Shown: one piece after another, positions 1 to 8,770 of the stretch
Layout of the letters: each line of letters starts with the position of its first letter
Numbering within the stretch: the stretch's first letter is position 1
Assembly (NCBI GenBank): GCA_041392475.1
Contig: JAWKLZ010000001.1
Span: forward strand, 1,116,001 to 1,180,000
Length of the DNA: 64,000 nucleotides
Source: Chitinophagales bacterium
Lineage (GTDB): Bacteria > Bacteroidota > Bacteroidia > Chitinophagales > UBA2359
Reading direction: 5' to 3'
Notes under the pieces: model-generated
Told to the model about the DNA's origin: nothing
Databases searched by the model: none
Seen by the model: the letters and a program-made list of their open reading frames with translations, nothing else
Translations under genes and position numbers: made by a program

Positions 1-1
1 C

Positions 2-1681
2 TATTCTTCCAATACACCATTCCAAAATGGTAGTGGTAGCACTGCGGCCATTCGGAATAGAGATTCATGGTCTTATACCATTGAAAACTTATTACTCTAT
101 GAAAAATCGTTTGGAGACCACAATCTTTCTTTCACTGGTTTATACAGTGCACAAGAAGAAGAGTCCAATAGAAGCGGTGTAAATGCAAGTGCTATTTTTG
201 CAGATTTTCTTCAATATTACAACTTTGCACTTGCAGAATCTACTACCATTCCAAACAATCCTAACGATCCAGCCTTCCAATATTCACGATGGGGATTGCT
301 CTCATTCATGGCAAGAATTGAATATGGCTACAAAAGCAAATACCTCGCTACATTCACTATCAGACGAGACGGGTCTTCTAGATTGGCAGAAGGAAATAAA
401 TGGTTTTCTTACCCAGCCGCCGCTTTAGCTTGGAATATACACAATGAACCATTTTTAGAAAGTAGCGAAACCATTGACCTTCTTAAATTGAGATTGGGAG
501 TAGGTCGTACTTCCAACCAATCTATTTCCCCTTACTCCTCTTTGGGTAGCCTTTCAAGAATACCTTATAATTTTGGCCCTGATGGCGGTACTTACGGATT
601 TTTGGTAAGTACACTTCCCAATGCTGAACTTTCTTGGGAGTTTACTACATCTAGAAATGTGGGCATTGATTTCGGTTTGTTCAACAATAGAATTAGCGGT
701 TCCATAGATGTTTACAAAAACACGACCGAGGATGTATTGCAGTCAAGAGCAGTGCCGATTACTTCTGGTGTACCGGGTAGTTTCCAAGAAAATATCGGTA
801 AAGTAGAAGGTAAAGGAATAGAAGTAATGTTATCTACTGACATTGTACGAAATACAGGTGATGGCTTCAAATGGGGACTAGACATAAACTTTACTGCCCA
901 CAAAGAAGAAATCATTGAACTTTCTGAAGGAGTCACTCAAGATGAAGGAAATGGATGGTTTGTTGGACAACCTGTAAATGTAATTTATGATTACCAAAAA
1001 ATTGGTATTTGGCAGTTGGGCGAAGAAGAATTGGCTTCAAGTTTTGGTGACTTTGCACCAGGTGATATCAAAATTGCCGATTTGAACAACAATGGTACTA
1101 TCGATGCTGAAGACCGAACCATTATTGGACAGTTAGATCCAAAATGGTCTGCTGGTATTTCTTCCAGATTCAACTTCAAAGGCTTTGATCTTTCTGTGGT
1201 TGCTTTTGCAAAAGTCGGAGGAACACTTGTCTCCAATTTATATCAAATGAATCAAGGAAATCCTTTTAATAGTTTGGAAGGTAGAAGAAATGGTCCAGAT
1301 GTAGATTATTGGACTCCCAACAATGCGACGAACGATTTTCCTCGCACAGGAAGACAAATAACTCCTTATGGATCTACAGTTGGATACTTTGATGCTTCCT
1401 ACATGAAAATCCGAAGCATCAACTTTGGTTATACCATTCCTCAAAGCGTATTGTCTGGTATTGGATTACAAGCCACCAGATTGTATTTTACTGTAAACAA
1501 TCCATTCAAAGCATTTTTCTCTGACTATGTAGATCAGGGCGGTATTGACCCAGAGCCAAATGGTAGAGCTAATGGAGGCGGAGATGTTATTGGTGCAGCT
1601 GGCTTTGGACGTAGATTGACCGTCAGTGCAGACACTCCACCTACCCGATCTTTGATTTTGGGATTAAATGTAACCTTGTAA
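2..1681 (+). CDS. SusC/RagA-type TonB-dependent outer-membrane receptor, C-terminal part (5' end outside window)
   Basis: The reading frame is open from base 2, so the gene starts upstream of the window; 559 codons remain. This is the beta-barrel part of a SusC-type receptor, which imports oligosaccharides across the outer membrane with energy from TonB and a SusD lid. Seen in the sequence: alternating aromatic/polar barrel strands, the family-typical stretch RRDGSSRLAEGNKW near the start of the visible part, a ...ADLNNNGTIDAEDRTIIG calcium-loop-like segment, and a short hydrophobic end SLILGLNVTL typical of SusC termini. The stop is 11 bases before the SusD start, the usual susC-susD arrangement. 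Neighbouring GH67, GH3 and UxuA genes suggest glucuronoxylan oligomers as substrate; that is inference from context. The plug and carboxypeptidase-like N-terminal domain cannot be seen. Confidence 0.95.
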   Translation, partial: YSSNTPFQNGSGSTAAIRNRDSWSYTIENLLLYEKSFGDHNLSFTGLYSAQEEESNRSGVNASAIFADFLQYYNFALAESTTIPNNPNDPAFQYSRWGLLSFMARIEYGYKSKYLATFTIRRDGSSRLAEGNKWFSYPAAALAWNIHNEPFLESSETIDLLKLRLGVGRTSNQSISPYSSLGSLSRIPYNFGPDGGTYGFLVSTLPNAELSWEFTTSRNVGIDFGLFNNRISGSIDVYKNTTEDVLQSRAVPITSGVPGSFQENIGKVEGKGIEVMLSTDIVRNTGDGFKWGLDINFTAHKEEIIELSEGVTQDEGNGWFVGQPVNVIYDYQKIGIWQLGEEELASSFGDFAPGDIKIADLNNNGTIDAEDRTIIGQLDPKWSAGISSRFNFKGFDLSVVAFAKVGGTLVSNLYQMNQGNPFNSLEGRRNGPDVDYWTPNNATNDFPRTGRQITPYGSTVGYFDASYMKIRSINFGYTIPQSVLSGIGLQATRLYFTVNNPFKAFFSDYVDQGGIDPEPNGRANGGGDVIGAAGFGRRLTVSADTPPTRSLILGLNVTL

Positions 1682-1692
1682 AATAAATCATT

Positions 1693-3483
1693 ATGAACAT
1701 TATATATAAAAAAATAAAAGTTTTACACATCGTTTTACTTTGTTTTTCCCTCATGATTTTTTCAGCTTGTTCTAATATCTTGGAGGAGGAACCACGGTCA
1801 TTATTAACTCCAAACCTTTTTGAGACCGACCAAGGACTTGAAGGAGGAATAGTAGCAGCGTATGCCTATCTTCGATTCTACTATGGCCCAGAAGGAACGC
1901 ACAACATGACCGTCTATGGAACCGACGAATTTACAAATGGAAATCAAGTATCTAACCCACCATTGAACAATTATCAAAACTTAGATGCCAACAATGGTGA
2001 CATTTTAACTCCATGGAATAGAGCATACCCCGCCATCAACACCTGCAATGGGGTTATAGAGTTGGGAACTACCGACAATATGACTCCCGAAAGGAGAACA
2101 CTTATTGCAGAAGCGAAATACCTAAGAGCGCACTGGTATTTCATATTAGTGAGAACTTTTGGCGGGGTTTCTCTTGATTTAGGTTCAGGGCCGCTTGCCT
2201 TCAATAGATCTCCAGTAAATAATTTTTCAAGAGCATCTGTTTCAGAAGTTTACAATGTTATTATCAACGATTTAGAAGATGCAATAATCGATCTGTCTGA
2301 TACACCAAGCGAACCAGGCAGGGCATGGAAAGCCACCGCTTATCACACACTTGCCAAAGTATATTTAGCAAGAGCATATTCGGAAGCAGCACAGTCAAGT
2401 GATTACCAAAATGCTCTGGATGCAGCTCAACATCTAATCAACAATGCGGGAAGCTATGGAGTCGCCTTACTCTCAGACTTTGCAGATGTACATAGAGAAG
2501 GAAATGACGACAATGCTGAGATTTTATTCTCTGTTCAACGAAATGGAGATCCCAATTTCACAGACATTACTGCAAATGGTGCTCCGAATGAGGTTGCACT
2601 TCAAATGAATAGAGCGAATTATTACTTCAGATGTTTTTATGAAAGAGCATCTGATGCACTTGTTAGAGATGTACAAAATGGAAGACCTTGGATTCGATTC
2701 AAACCGACTGATTGGTTGTTAAACGAAGCCTTCAATAACAAAACCATAGATTCAAGATTTGATAAATCTTTTCAAACAGTATGGTATGCCAACAATACAG
2801 ATGCTTCAACTTACCCTCTTTGGACAGCAGGGGATGTAGCTGCAGGTTATGTGAGTCCAGATATGGAAGGACAACCCAAATTTTCTCTTGGTGATACTTG
2901 TGTATGGATGCCACAAGACCACATTAACTTGACAGCAGAGGACATAGGCAGAAGAGGTTTTATTGTTTTCACCCCTGCATTTATCAGTTCGCAGAAAGAA
3001 CAATATCCAAGTTTAAGCAAATTCAATGCAATAGAAAGACCACAGCCAGGAACGGAAGACGATGCGAATGTATCTTCATATCGCCCCTATCCTGTTTACC
3101 GATTTGCAGAAACCTACTTGGTTGCCGCAGAAGCAGCTCTTCAATTAGGCAATACCCAATTGGCAGCTGATTATATCAATGTGATTCGACGAAGAGCCGC
3201 TTGGAATAATGCGAATCCTGCTCTAATGGAAATTACTGCCGGAAACGTAGATATTGATTTCATTCTGGCAGAACGAACCAGAGAATTGGCTGGAGAGTAT
3301 ATGAGGTGGTTTGATTTGGTGAGAACAGGTAAGCTGTTAGAAAGAGTCCAGTTATACAATCCCGACGGAGGACCGAATATTCAACCTCACCATGTATTAC
3401 GGCCTATTCCACAGGGGTATATTGACCTTGCAATTGACCCTACTACGGCTGATAGTAAGTATCCTCAAAATCCGGGCTACTAA
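1693..3483 (+). CDS. SusD/RagB family nutrient-binding outer-membrane lipoprotein
   Basis: 596 aa. SusD proteins cap the SusC barrel and bind the glycan at the cell surface. An N-terminal lipoprotein signal ends in the lipobox FSAC with Cys26 as the predicted lipidated residue. The body carries the tetratricopeptide-like helices of the family (for example EAKYLRAHWYFILVRTFGG near residue 140) and the typical C-terminal part with RPYPVYRFAETYLVAAEAAL and ERTRELAGEYMRWFDLVRTGKL. Length is normal for the family. It directly follows susC with an 11-base gap and is surely cotranscribed. The substrate is inferred from the locus (xylan with glucuronic acid side chains), not from the protein itself. 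Confidence 0.97.
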   Translation: MNIIYKKIKVLHIVLLCFSLMIFSACSNILEEEPRSLLTPNLFETDQGLEGGIVAAYAYLRFYYGPEGTHNMTVYGTDEFTNGNQVSNPPLNNYQNLDANNGDILTPWNRAYPAINTCNGVIELGTTDNMTPERRTLIAEAKYLRAHWYFILVRTFGGVSLDLGSGPLAFNRSPVNNFSRASVSEVYNVIINDLEDAIIDLSDTPSEPGRAWKATAYHTLAKVYLARAYSEAAQSSDYQNALDAAQHLINNAGSYGVALLSDFADVHREGNDDNAEILFSVQRNGDPNFTDITANGAPNEVALQMNRANYYFRCFYERASDALVRDVQNGRPWIRFKPTDWLLNEAFNNKTIDSRFDKSFQTVWYANNTDASTYPLWTAGDVAAGYVSPDMEGQPKFSLGDTCVWMPQDHINLTAEDIGRRGFIVFTPAFISSQKEQYPSLSKFNAIERPQPGTEDDANVSSYRPYPVYRFAETYLVAAEAALQLGNTQLAADYINVIRRRAAWNNANPALMEITAGNVDIDFILAERTRELAGEYMRWFDLVRTGKLLERVQLYNPDGGPNIQPHHVLRPIPQGYIDLAIDPTTADSKYPQNPGY

Positions 3484-3497
3484 TCCTATGGAACAAA

Positions 3498-3578
3498 GAA
3501 AAAATAACTTTACAACCCTAATTCTGCTTTTTGAAGGAGTCGAAATAGATTCAGTAAAAAATGTAAAGTTATTTTTTC
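3498..3578 (+). terminator. 17-bp perfect inverted repeat after susD (terminator-like, 47-nt loop)
   Basis: GAAAAAATAACTTTACA at 3498-3514 is the exact reverse complement of 3562-3578, with 47 bases between. It starts 15 bases after the susD stop. The left arm is A-rich and the right arm ends in a T run, as expected for a terminator or processing hairpin that would lower expression of downstream genes relative to susCD. The wide loop is unusual for a simple intrinsic terminator; total length (81 nt) matches three other stem-loops in this window, although the stem sequence differs. Confidence 0.6.
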
Positions 3579-3614
3579 ATCATTGTTAATCTTAAATATT
3601 AAAAATAACAAATC

Positions 3615-4778
3615 ATGGATTTGATAAAATACAATTCTTCCAAAATAAAAAATATCATTCAGCCTTCTTTGTGGCTATTGCTTTCTTTGTTTTTGGTATT
3701 GCCTTTTTCTAGTTGTGAAAAAGACGATACCGACAAGTTGACAGGCGAAATTGGTGCTGCAAATGCGGTGGATGTGAGCAGCCGAATCACAGGTTTTGAT
3801 TCATCTGTTACAGGGGCAGGAGCTACCCTTTCTGCTTTGGGTAGCGGTCTTTCTGGTGTGAAAAGAGTATTTATGGGCAGCAATAGCAGCCCTTCGGTTG
3901 TAGCATCTGAGTCTTCTGTCACCTTTACAGTACCTATTGGAGTGGTGTTGGGTGTTCAAGAGGTGACTTTTATTTTTGAAGGCAACGAAAGAGCTACTGC
4001 AAGCATTGAAGTAGTTGCCTTACCAGTTATCTCTTATGTAGGGCCTTTGGCTTCTTATGTTGGAGATGAAATCATAATCATTGGTGACAACCTCTCCATT
4101 GTTGAAAGTGTGTTAATTGGGGATGTTCCTGCAAGCATTAATAGTTCTGAAAAAGACATTATTGCATTTACAGTACCTAATGGTGCGGTTTCAGGCAGTG
4201 TGTTTACCTTGTCTTCACCTGCTGGAGTAGTCAGTTCGAGCGAAGTATTATTCCTTTGTGATGATTCACCTGAAGAGATTCTTTGTCTGCCTGCATTGAA
4301 TATCAATGGTAGTTTTGAGGAGGGAGATTTGGGAGATGCAACGACTGTTGCTGTTCCTGGTTGGGGATTTTCTGGAGCAGGTTCTTTGGCAAATGTAGAG
4401 GTCGTTTCTTTCAGAAATGGCTCAACAAGAGGTGGAAGACAGGCATTGAAGATTGAAGTGTTGGATGTAGGTGCAAATCCTTGGAACATTGAAATCAGAG
4501 AAGAATCATTTGAAGTAGCTCCCGCTACGACTTACCTTTACTCCATTCAAGTAAAAGGGCCAGCTGGTTCACGAGTTGATTTTACATTGGGTTTACCTGA
4601 TTTCTCAGAGCTCAATAGATCAGAAGCAACTTTGTCTGGTGATTGGGAGGAAATTTCGTTTGAATTTACTACGGGTGCTGAAGATAATATGATTAGAACA
4701 CCTATTCACTTTTCAAGAGATGTTAATATTGGTGGTACTTTCTATCTAGACGACTTGCGAATTGTGGCTACCAATTGA
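3615..4778 (+). CDS. Surface glycan-binding lipoprotein candidate with TIG/IPT repeats and a C-terminal CBM4/9-like domain
   Basis: 387 aa. The signal peptide ends in FSSC with Cys34 as lipidation site, followed by EKDD, an acidic stretch that in Bacteroidota often directs lipoproteins to the cell surface. Two Ig-like TIG/IPT modules cover about residues 55-130 and 130-215 (VGDEIIIIGDNL is a typical TIG start). From about 225 a jelly-roll domain of the CBM4/9 type follows: LNINGSFEEGD at its start, a GWGFSG segment, and the closing strand TFYLDDLRIV. Position right after susD is that of SusE/SusF-like surface glycan-binding proteins, so it most likely holds xylan at the cell surface. No catalytic domain is seen. 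The gene is followed by a decayed copy of part of its last domain. Confidence 0.8.
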   Translation: MDLIKYNSSKIKNIIQPSLWLLLSLFLVLPFSSCEKDDTDKLTGEIGAANAVDVSSRITGFDSSVTGAGATLSALGSGLSGVKRVFMGSNSSPSVVASESSVTFTVPIGVVLGVQEVTFIFEGNERATASIEVVALPVISYVGPLASYVGDEIIIIGDNLSIVESVLIGDVPASINSSEKDIIAFTVPNGAVSGSVFTLSSPAGVVSSSEVLFLCDDSPEEILCLPALNINGSFEEGDLGDATTVAVPGWGFSGAGSLANVEVVSFRNGSTRGGRQALKIEVLDVGANPWNIEIREESFEVAPATTYLYSIQVKGPAGSRVDFTLGLPDFSELNRSEATLSGDWEEISFEFTTGAEDNMIRTPIHFSRDVNIGGTFYLDDLRIVATN

Positions 4779-4790
4779 CCCTGATGACGA

Positions 4791-4995
4791 ATGGTGGATG
4801 ATATCGTTCTCAGTGGTAATAGTTCATTGGAAGTAGAAGTTTTAGATATAAGCGAAAAGTCTTGAAACATTAAAACAATAGAAAATATCACTACTGTTGA
4901 TTTATTTTATATGCGTTAAATTTTAGTATTATTTAGCACAAAATGTGGACATGACTTTTTGGATTGATGATTTGAGAATAACAAAACTGAAATAA
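4791..4995 (+). pseudogene. Decayed remnant of a duplicated CBM-like domain
   Basis: Two short stretches resemble the end of the preceding protein. At 4824-4865 the frame reads SLEVEVLDISEKS then a stop and NI, similar to ALKIEVLDVGANPWNI in the intact gene. At 4942-4995, in another frame, it reads NVDMTFWIDDLRITKLK and stop, similar to NIGGTFYLDDLRIVATN at the intact C-terminus. Stops and frame changes interrupt the copy, so it cannot code for a domain. It is best read as the wreck of a tandem domain or gene duplication. The similarity was seen by eye only. Confidence 0.55.
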
Positions 4996-5026
4996 TTAAC
5001 TGCAGACCATCATTAATGTTTATTTG

Positions 5027-5060
5027 AACACCAGTATGCTATTACGCTACTGGTGTTTTT
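5027..5060 (+). terminator. Intrinsic terminator
   Basis: AACACCAGTA (5027-5036) pairs with TACTGGTGTT (5048-5057) around an 11-base loop and runs into TTTTT. It lies between the glycan-binding lipoprotein gene with its remnant and the VCBS gene, and would end the susCD transcript. It overlaps a possible GTG start at 5053, which argues for the ATG at 5083 as the start of the next gene. Confidence 0.8.
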
Positions 5061-5082
5061 AGTTTATTTTAAAAGTATAGAT

Positions 5083-7581
5083 ATGAAAAAGATACTTTTA
5101 TTCTTAATTTGTAGTTTAGCGATTCATTCTATTTTTGGGCAAACACTCTTCAACAATGTTGCTGAAGAACAAGGGGTGTTGATTCTACACAATGTTCCTG
5201 CTGGAGAAGCAAATTTTGGAACTGGTGCCGTTTGGTTCGACTACGACAATGATGGTGACATAGATTTGTATGTGACCAACAACGATGATAGAAACCACTT
5301 GTTTCGGAACAATCGAATAGGATTGGGTACTGCCGATTTCACAGATGTTACTACCGGAGACGCTTTATGTTTGCAATGCAAAGGCTCTGGTGTTTCGGCA
5401 GCAGACTATGACAACGATGGAGATAAAGATCTTTATTTAGCAAATTTGAATCAAGATATACTCTTGCGAAATGATGGGAATGAACATTTTACAAATGCAA
5501 CTTTTGAAGCCTTTGGCGCAGATGAGGATTTTCAACTTGGTTTTGGATCATCTGCTTCGTGGGGAGATGTGAACAACGACGGATGGTTGGATTTGTATGT
5601 TTCCAATCACATCATCAGTTTTGAATCTCCTATTACACCCAAAGATTTTTTGTATATCAACAACGGCGGAAATCCTGTTACTTTTACGGATAGAAGTGAT
5701 TTGTTGGCGGGTGATACAGACGCAGATGGAACGGATGATTTGATGGGCTTCGGTTTTATTGGCATTTTTACGGATTTCGATAACAACGGCACAATGGATA
5801 TTTATTTGGCAAACGATTGCCCATTGGGACCAGAAGACAACAAGTTGTTTAAAAACAACGGCAACATGACCTTCAGTGAAGTTAGCACAGAAATCGGTCC
5901 TTTCAAAAGAGGAAAAGTATCTGGACAATACGATTGTCATTCTGCCATGGGGCTATCAAGAGGAGACATGAACCATGATGGATATTTGGACTACCACTTT
6001 TCCAATATTCACTACCATGGCATCAACAGTGTGTTGCTTCAAAACACGGGCAAAAATCTGCTGAATGTCAGTGAAGAAGCAGGCTTGGACAAGGATATCT
6101 TCGAACCAGAATCGGGTTTGTTATTTACTTGGGGAACGATTATGATGGACTACGATTTGGACACTTGGCAGGATATTTACTTGGCTTCTGGTTCACTTAG
6201 ATTGGTATATCAACCTAATTTTTTGTACCACAGCGGTGGTTCTTCCATTGCAGGTACGCCCGTTTTCACACAGGTCGCAGACGAAATCTCGGGTACGGCT
6301 GATGCCCGACAAACTAGAACGATTGTGAAAGCAGACTATGATATGGATGGCGATCCTGATGTCTATCTAGTAAATTTTGATACCAATTCCTCTTTACTTC
6401 AAAATAACAATGCGACGGGCTACAATTGGGCAATCATTGATGTAGTTGGTGCAGGCCCTCCCCTTTCTAACAAGGACGGCATTGGCGCAAAGATCACACT
6501 GACCACTCCAGATCAACTCCAACAATACGATGAAATTTACAGTGGCTCAAGTTTAGGTGGAGGGGATGATATGGCCGCTTATTTTGGTTTAAAGGAACAT
6601 ACAACATTTCAAGTTTCTATCAAATGGCCATCTGGAATTGTAAAATACTATGGAAGTTTTGAAGCCAATCAAAGACTCAAATTATACGAACCTACATGTT
6701 ATGTTTTTTCTCCAAAAGAAGGAGCATTTTTGCAGCAAGAGGAAACACAGATTATACAATGGAAGTCAGTTTTTGAAGAAAATGAGGAAGTAAAAATTAT
6801 ACTGCTGTCAGAAGGAATAGAAGATAGAATCATTGTGAATCAAACATTAAACGATGGAGTGTTTGAATGGGAAATACCCAATGATTTGGAAGCAGGGCAA
6901 ACTTATTCTGTTAAAATTGAGGGAATTCACAAAGCAAGTTTTGAAGGTGTAACCAATGGCTATTTCAGTATTTTACCTCCTTCAAAAAGCTACGTTCAAG
7001 TACTTTCTCCAAACGGAGGCGAGTTGTTAGTCAATGAGCCGATTGTATCAATTACTTGGAATGTATTGAACAATTCAGTAAATGACGCAGTAGCTATTTA
7101 CCTGTATAATGGCAATAATTTGGAATACACCATTGCAGAAAATACACCAAACGATGGGCAATATGAGTGGGAAATACTAACGAATATGGAGGGAAACGCT
7201 TTTAGAATCAAAATTGTAGAGCAAAGTACATTGGCCGTGTATGATTGGAGTGATAAGAGTTTTGTTATTTCGTATGAAAAAAAAGGAAATACCTCTCCCC
7301 TTCCAGACCCTTCTTCAAAAGACATCGTATTTTGGCCCATTCCTACGAATGATGTGTTGTATTGCAGACTTAACAACGAGTTGGTATCAATTGAATCATT
7401 AAACATAGAAATATTCAATACCTACGGTAGTAAAATCTATGGATATGAATTGAGTAAGTCAAGTTTGGAGCAAAATACTTGGAAATTGGATTTACCTGCT
7501 TTGAGTACAGGTATATATTTTTGTATCTTGACCTTTCCTGATAGATTGACGAATGTTCATAAAATATTGATTACGAAATAA
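5083..7581 (+). CDS. Secreted VCBS/FG-GAP repeat protein with ASPIC/UnbV domain and T9SS C-terminal sorting domain
   Basis: About 832 aa from the ATG at 5083, where a signal peptide (MKKILLFLICSLAIHSIFG) begins; the alternative GTG at 5053 lies in a terminator hairpin. At least seven calcium-loop repeats of the form DxDxDGxxDLYxxN lie in about residues 30-440 (DYDNDGDIDLYVTN, DYDNDGDKDLYLAN, DMNHDGYLDYHFSN and others), predicting a beta-propeller. An ASPIC/UnbV module follows (IGAKITL ... IKWPSGIVKYY). Next are two Ser/Thr-rich Kre9/KNH-like beta domains (VLSPNGGELLV ... ITWNV) and a type A T9SS sorting domain (WPIPTNDVLYCRL ... LSTGIYFCIL). The protein should be exported through the outer membrane and anchored or released. 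Its role in the xylan locus is unknown; binding rather than catalysis is a reasonable guess. Confidence 0.88.
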   Translation: MKKILLFLICSLAIHSIFGQTLFNNVAEEQGVLILHNVPAGEANFGTGAVWFDYDNDGDIDLYVTNNDDRNHLFRNNRIGLGTADFTDVTTGDALCLQCKGSGVSAADYDNDGDKDLYLANLNQDILLRNDGNEHFTNATFEAFGADEDFQLGFGSSASWGDVNNDGWLDLYVSNHIISFESPITPKDFLYINNGGNPVTFTDRSDLLAGDTDADGTDDLMGFGFIGIFTDFDNNGTMDIYLANDCPLGPEDNKLFKNNGNMTFSEVSTEIGPFKRGKVSGQYDCHSAMGLSRGDMNHDGYLDYHFSNIHYHGINSVLLQNTGKNLLNVSEEAGLDKDIFEPESGLLFTWGTIMMDYDLDTWQDIYLASGSLRLVYQPNFLYHSGGSSIAGTPVFTQVADEISGTADARQTRTIVKADYDMDGDPDVYLVNFDTNSSLLQNNNATGYNWAIIDVVGAGPPLSNKDGIGAKITLTTPDQLQQYDEIYSGSSLGGGDDMAAYFGLKEHTTFQVSIKWPSGIVKYYGSFEANQRLKLYEPTCYVFSPKEGAFLQQEETQIIQWKSVFEENEEVKIILLSEGIEDRIIVNQTLNDGVFEWEIPNDLEAGQTYSVKIEGIHKASFEGVTNGYFSILPPSKSYVQVLSPNGGELLVNEPIVSITWNVLNNSVNDAVAIYLYNGNNLEYTIAENTPNDGQYEWEILTNMEGNAFRIKIVEQSTLAVYDWSDKSFVISYEKKGNTSPLPDPSSKDIVFWPIPTNDVLYCRLNNELVSIESLNIEIFNTYGSKIYGYELSKSSLEQNTWKLDLPALSTGIYFCILTFPDRLTNVHKILITK

Positions 7582-8628
7582 TTACTCAAGATCTACTCCT
7601 TTTCTATTAGAGGAAGTCCTGACGATGACATGAGTATTGAGTATGATTCTACTCGGAGATTCTGTATCAATTTTCCCCTCCAGCATCTTTATCACTTGGG
7701 TAATTGCAGCCTGTCCCATTTCTTCGGCGGGGTGGTAGATAGAAGACAAAGCAGGATCAATAATTTCGCAAATAGGATCGTTGTTGAAGCCAATAACTGC
7801 CAATTCTTTGGGGATTTTTACACCCATTCTCTTGGCACATTGAATCGCACTTACCGCCGAAGTATCATTGGCACAAAACAATCCATCGGGTGGATTATCC
7901 ATATTGAGAATTTGTTCGGTCATTCTTGTACCTTCCTCAGCATGTAAATAATTTGCTTGTAAAATAATGGAATTATCGACTTCAAAATTGTTCTTCATCA
8001 AAGCTGCAATGTATCCCGCCTTTCGATCCTCATAAATACGTTGTTTGCTTTCTCCTCCAAAATGGGCAATGCGCTTACACCCCTGTTCAATCAAATGTTC
8101 AGTAGCTTCAAAAGCAGCATTGAAGTTGTTGATATAGACTTTATTGAGTTCCTTTGCGTAGGGAATTCTATCTACAAATACGATTGGAATACCATTTTGG
8201 GTAAACAAATCAAAATGGCTGTATTCTTTCGTTCCCATCGCTAGGGAAATAATGAGCGCAGAAATTCTACTGTCGTAAAGTGCCAAAAGATTCTCCTCTT
8301 CAAGTTCTACACTGTCATAAGATTGTGAAATAATAACATGATACCCTGCATCTCTCGCCGCTTTTTCAATACCCGAAATCAATGAAGAAATGAAAGGCCT
8401 ATTGATCCAAGATACCATTACGCCTATGGTATTTGAGCGACTAGTTCTAAGAGACGAAGCAAGTGTATTTGGTCTGTATTGTCTCTCTTTTGCAAGTTTT
8501 TTAATGGATAATTTGGTCTCCTTTCCTATGCTATCATGATCATTCAAGGCTCTTGAAACAGTTGAAGGAGAAACGTTCAATTCTTGAGCAAGATCGTGTA
8601 TGGTAACACGTTTATTCTTTTTGGGCAT
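7582..8628 (-). CDS. LacI-family transcriptional regulator
   Basis: 348 aa. The N-terminus has the LacI helix-turn-helix and hinge: VTIHDLAQELNVSPSTVSRA at residues 8-27, then SLRTSRSNTIGVMV, where the sugar-binding periplasmic-binding-protein fold starts. The rest (about 62-340) shows the family elements GIPIVFVDRIPY, CKRIAHFGG, PPDGLFCANDTSAVSAIQ and AVIGFNNDP. It lies between the surface genes and the intracellular/periplasmic enzymes of the xylan locus and is transcribed opposite to both; its stop directly abuts the stop of the VCBS gene. The likely effector is a xylan-derived sugar or uronate, controlling the locus through the palindrome at 8731-8742. The effector and the sign of regulation are inference. 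Confidence 0.95.
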   Translation of the reverse strand: MPKKNKRVTIHDLAQELNVSPSTVSRALNDHDSIGKETKLSIKKLAKERQYRPNTLASSLRTSRSNTIGVMVSWINRPFISSLISGIEKAARDAGYHVIISQSYDSVELEEENLLALYDSRISALIISLAMGTKEYSHFDLFTQNGIPIVFVDRIPYAKELNKVYINNFNAAFEATEHLIEQGCKRIAHFGGESKQRIYEDRKAGYIAALMKNNFEVDNSIILQANYLHAEEGTRMTEQILNMDNPPDGLFCANDTSAVSAIQCAKRMGVKIPKELAVIGFNNDPICEIIDPALSSIYHPAEEMGQAAITQVIKMLEGKIDTESPSRIILNTHVIVRTSSNRKGVDLE

Positions 8629-8667
8629 AAATATTTCTTAAATAATTGATAATCTGCATTTTCCAAA

Positions 8668-8675
8668 CAAAGGTA
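8668..8675 (-). promoter_or_regulatory. Bacteroidota -7 promoter element for the lacI-type gene
   Basis: Read on the minus strand, 8675-8668 is TACCTTTG, a perfect match to TAnnTTTG. The -33 region is weak (TTTT at 8693-8690 instead of TTTG). It would start transcription near 8661, about 33 bases before the start codon. Confidence 0.5.
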
Positions 8676-8730
8676 CAATATAAGGTAATAAAAGTAGTGA
8701 ATAGAGCGCAAATTCCCAAAAAATATTATT

Positions 8731-8742
8731 GCAATCGATTGC
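8731..8742. promoter_or_regulatory. Candidate LacI-family operator (perfect 12-bp palindrome)
   Basis: GCAATCGATTGC is its own reverse complement with a central CG, the pattern of LacI/PurR/CcpA-type operators (compare GCAAACGTTTGC of PurR). It lies about 60 bases upstream of the lacI-type promoter and overlaps the -33 region of a possible rightward promoter at 8738-8770. It could therefore block transcription towards the GH67 gene and also affect its own gene. Binding is inference. Confidence 0.6.
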
Positions 8743-8770
8743 GTAAAGCAGTAATTTTATTTTATATTCG
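8738..8770 (+). promoter_or_regulatory. Possible rightward promoter overlapping the operator
   Basis: ATTG at 8738-8741 (consensus TTTG) and TATATTCG at 8763-8770 (consensus TAnnTTTG, one mismatch) are 21 bases apart, close to the spacing of Bacteroidota housekeeping promoters. A transcript would start near 8777 and have a 5' leader of about 560 bases before the GH67 start codon. Overlap with the palindrome gives a plausible repression mechanism. Confidence 0.4.
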
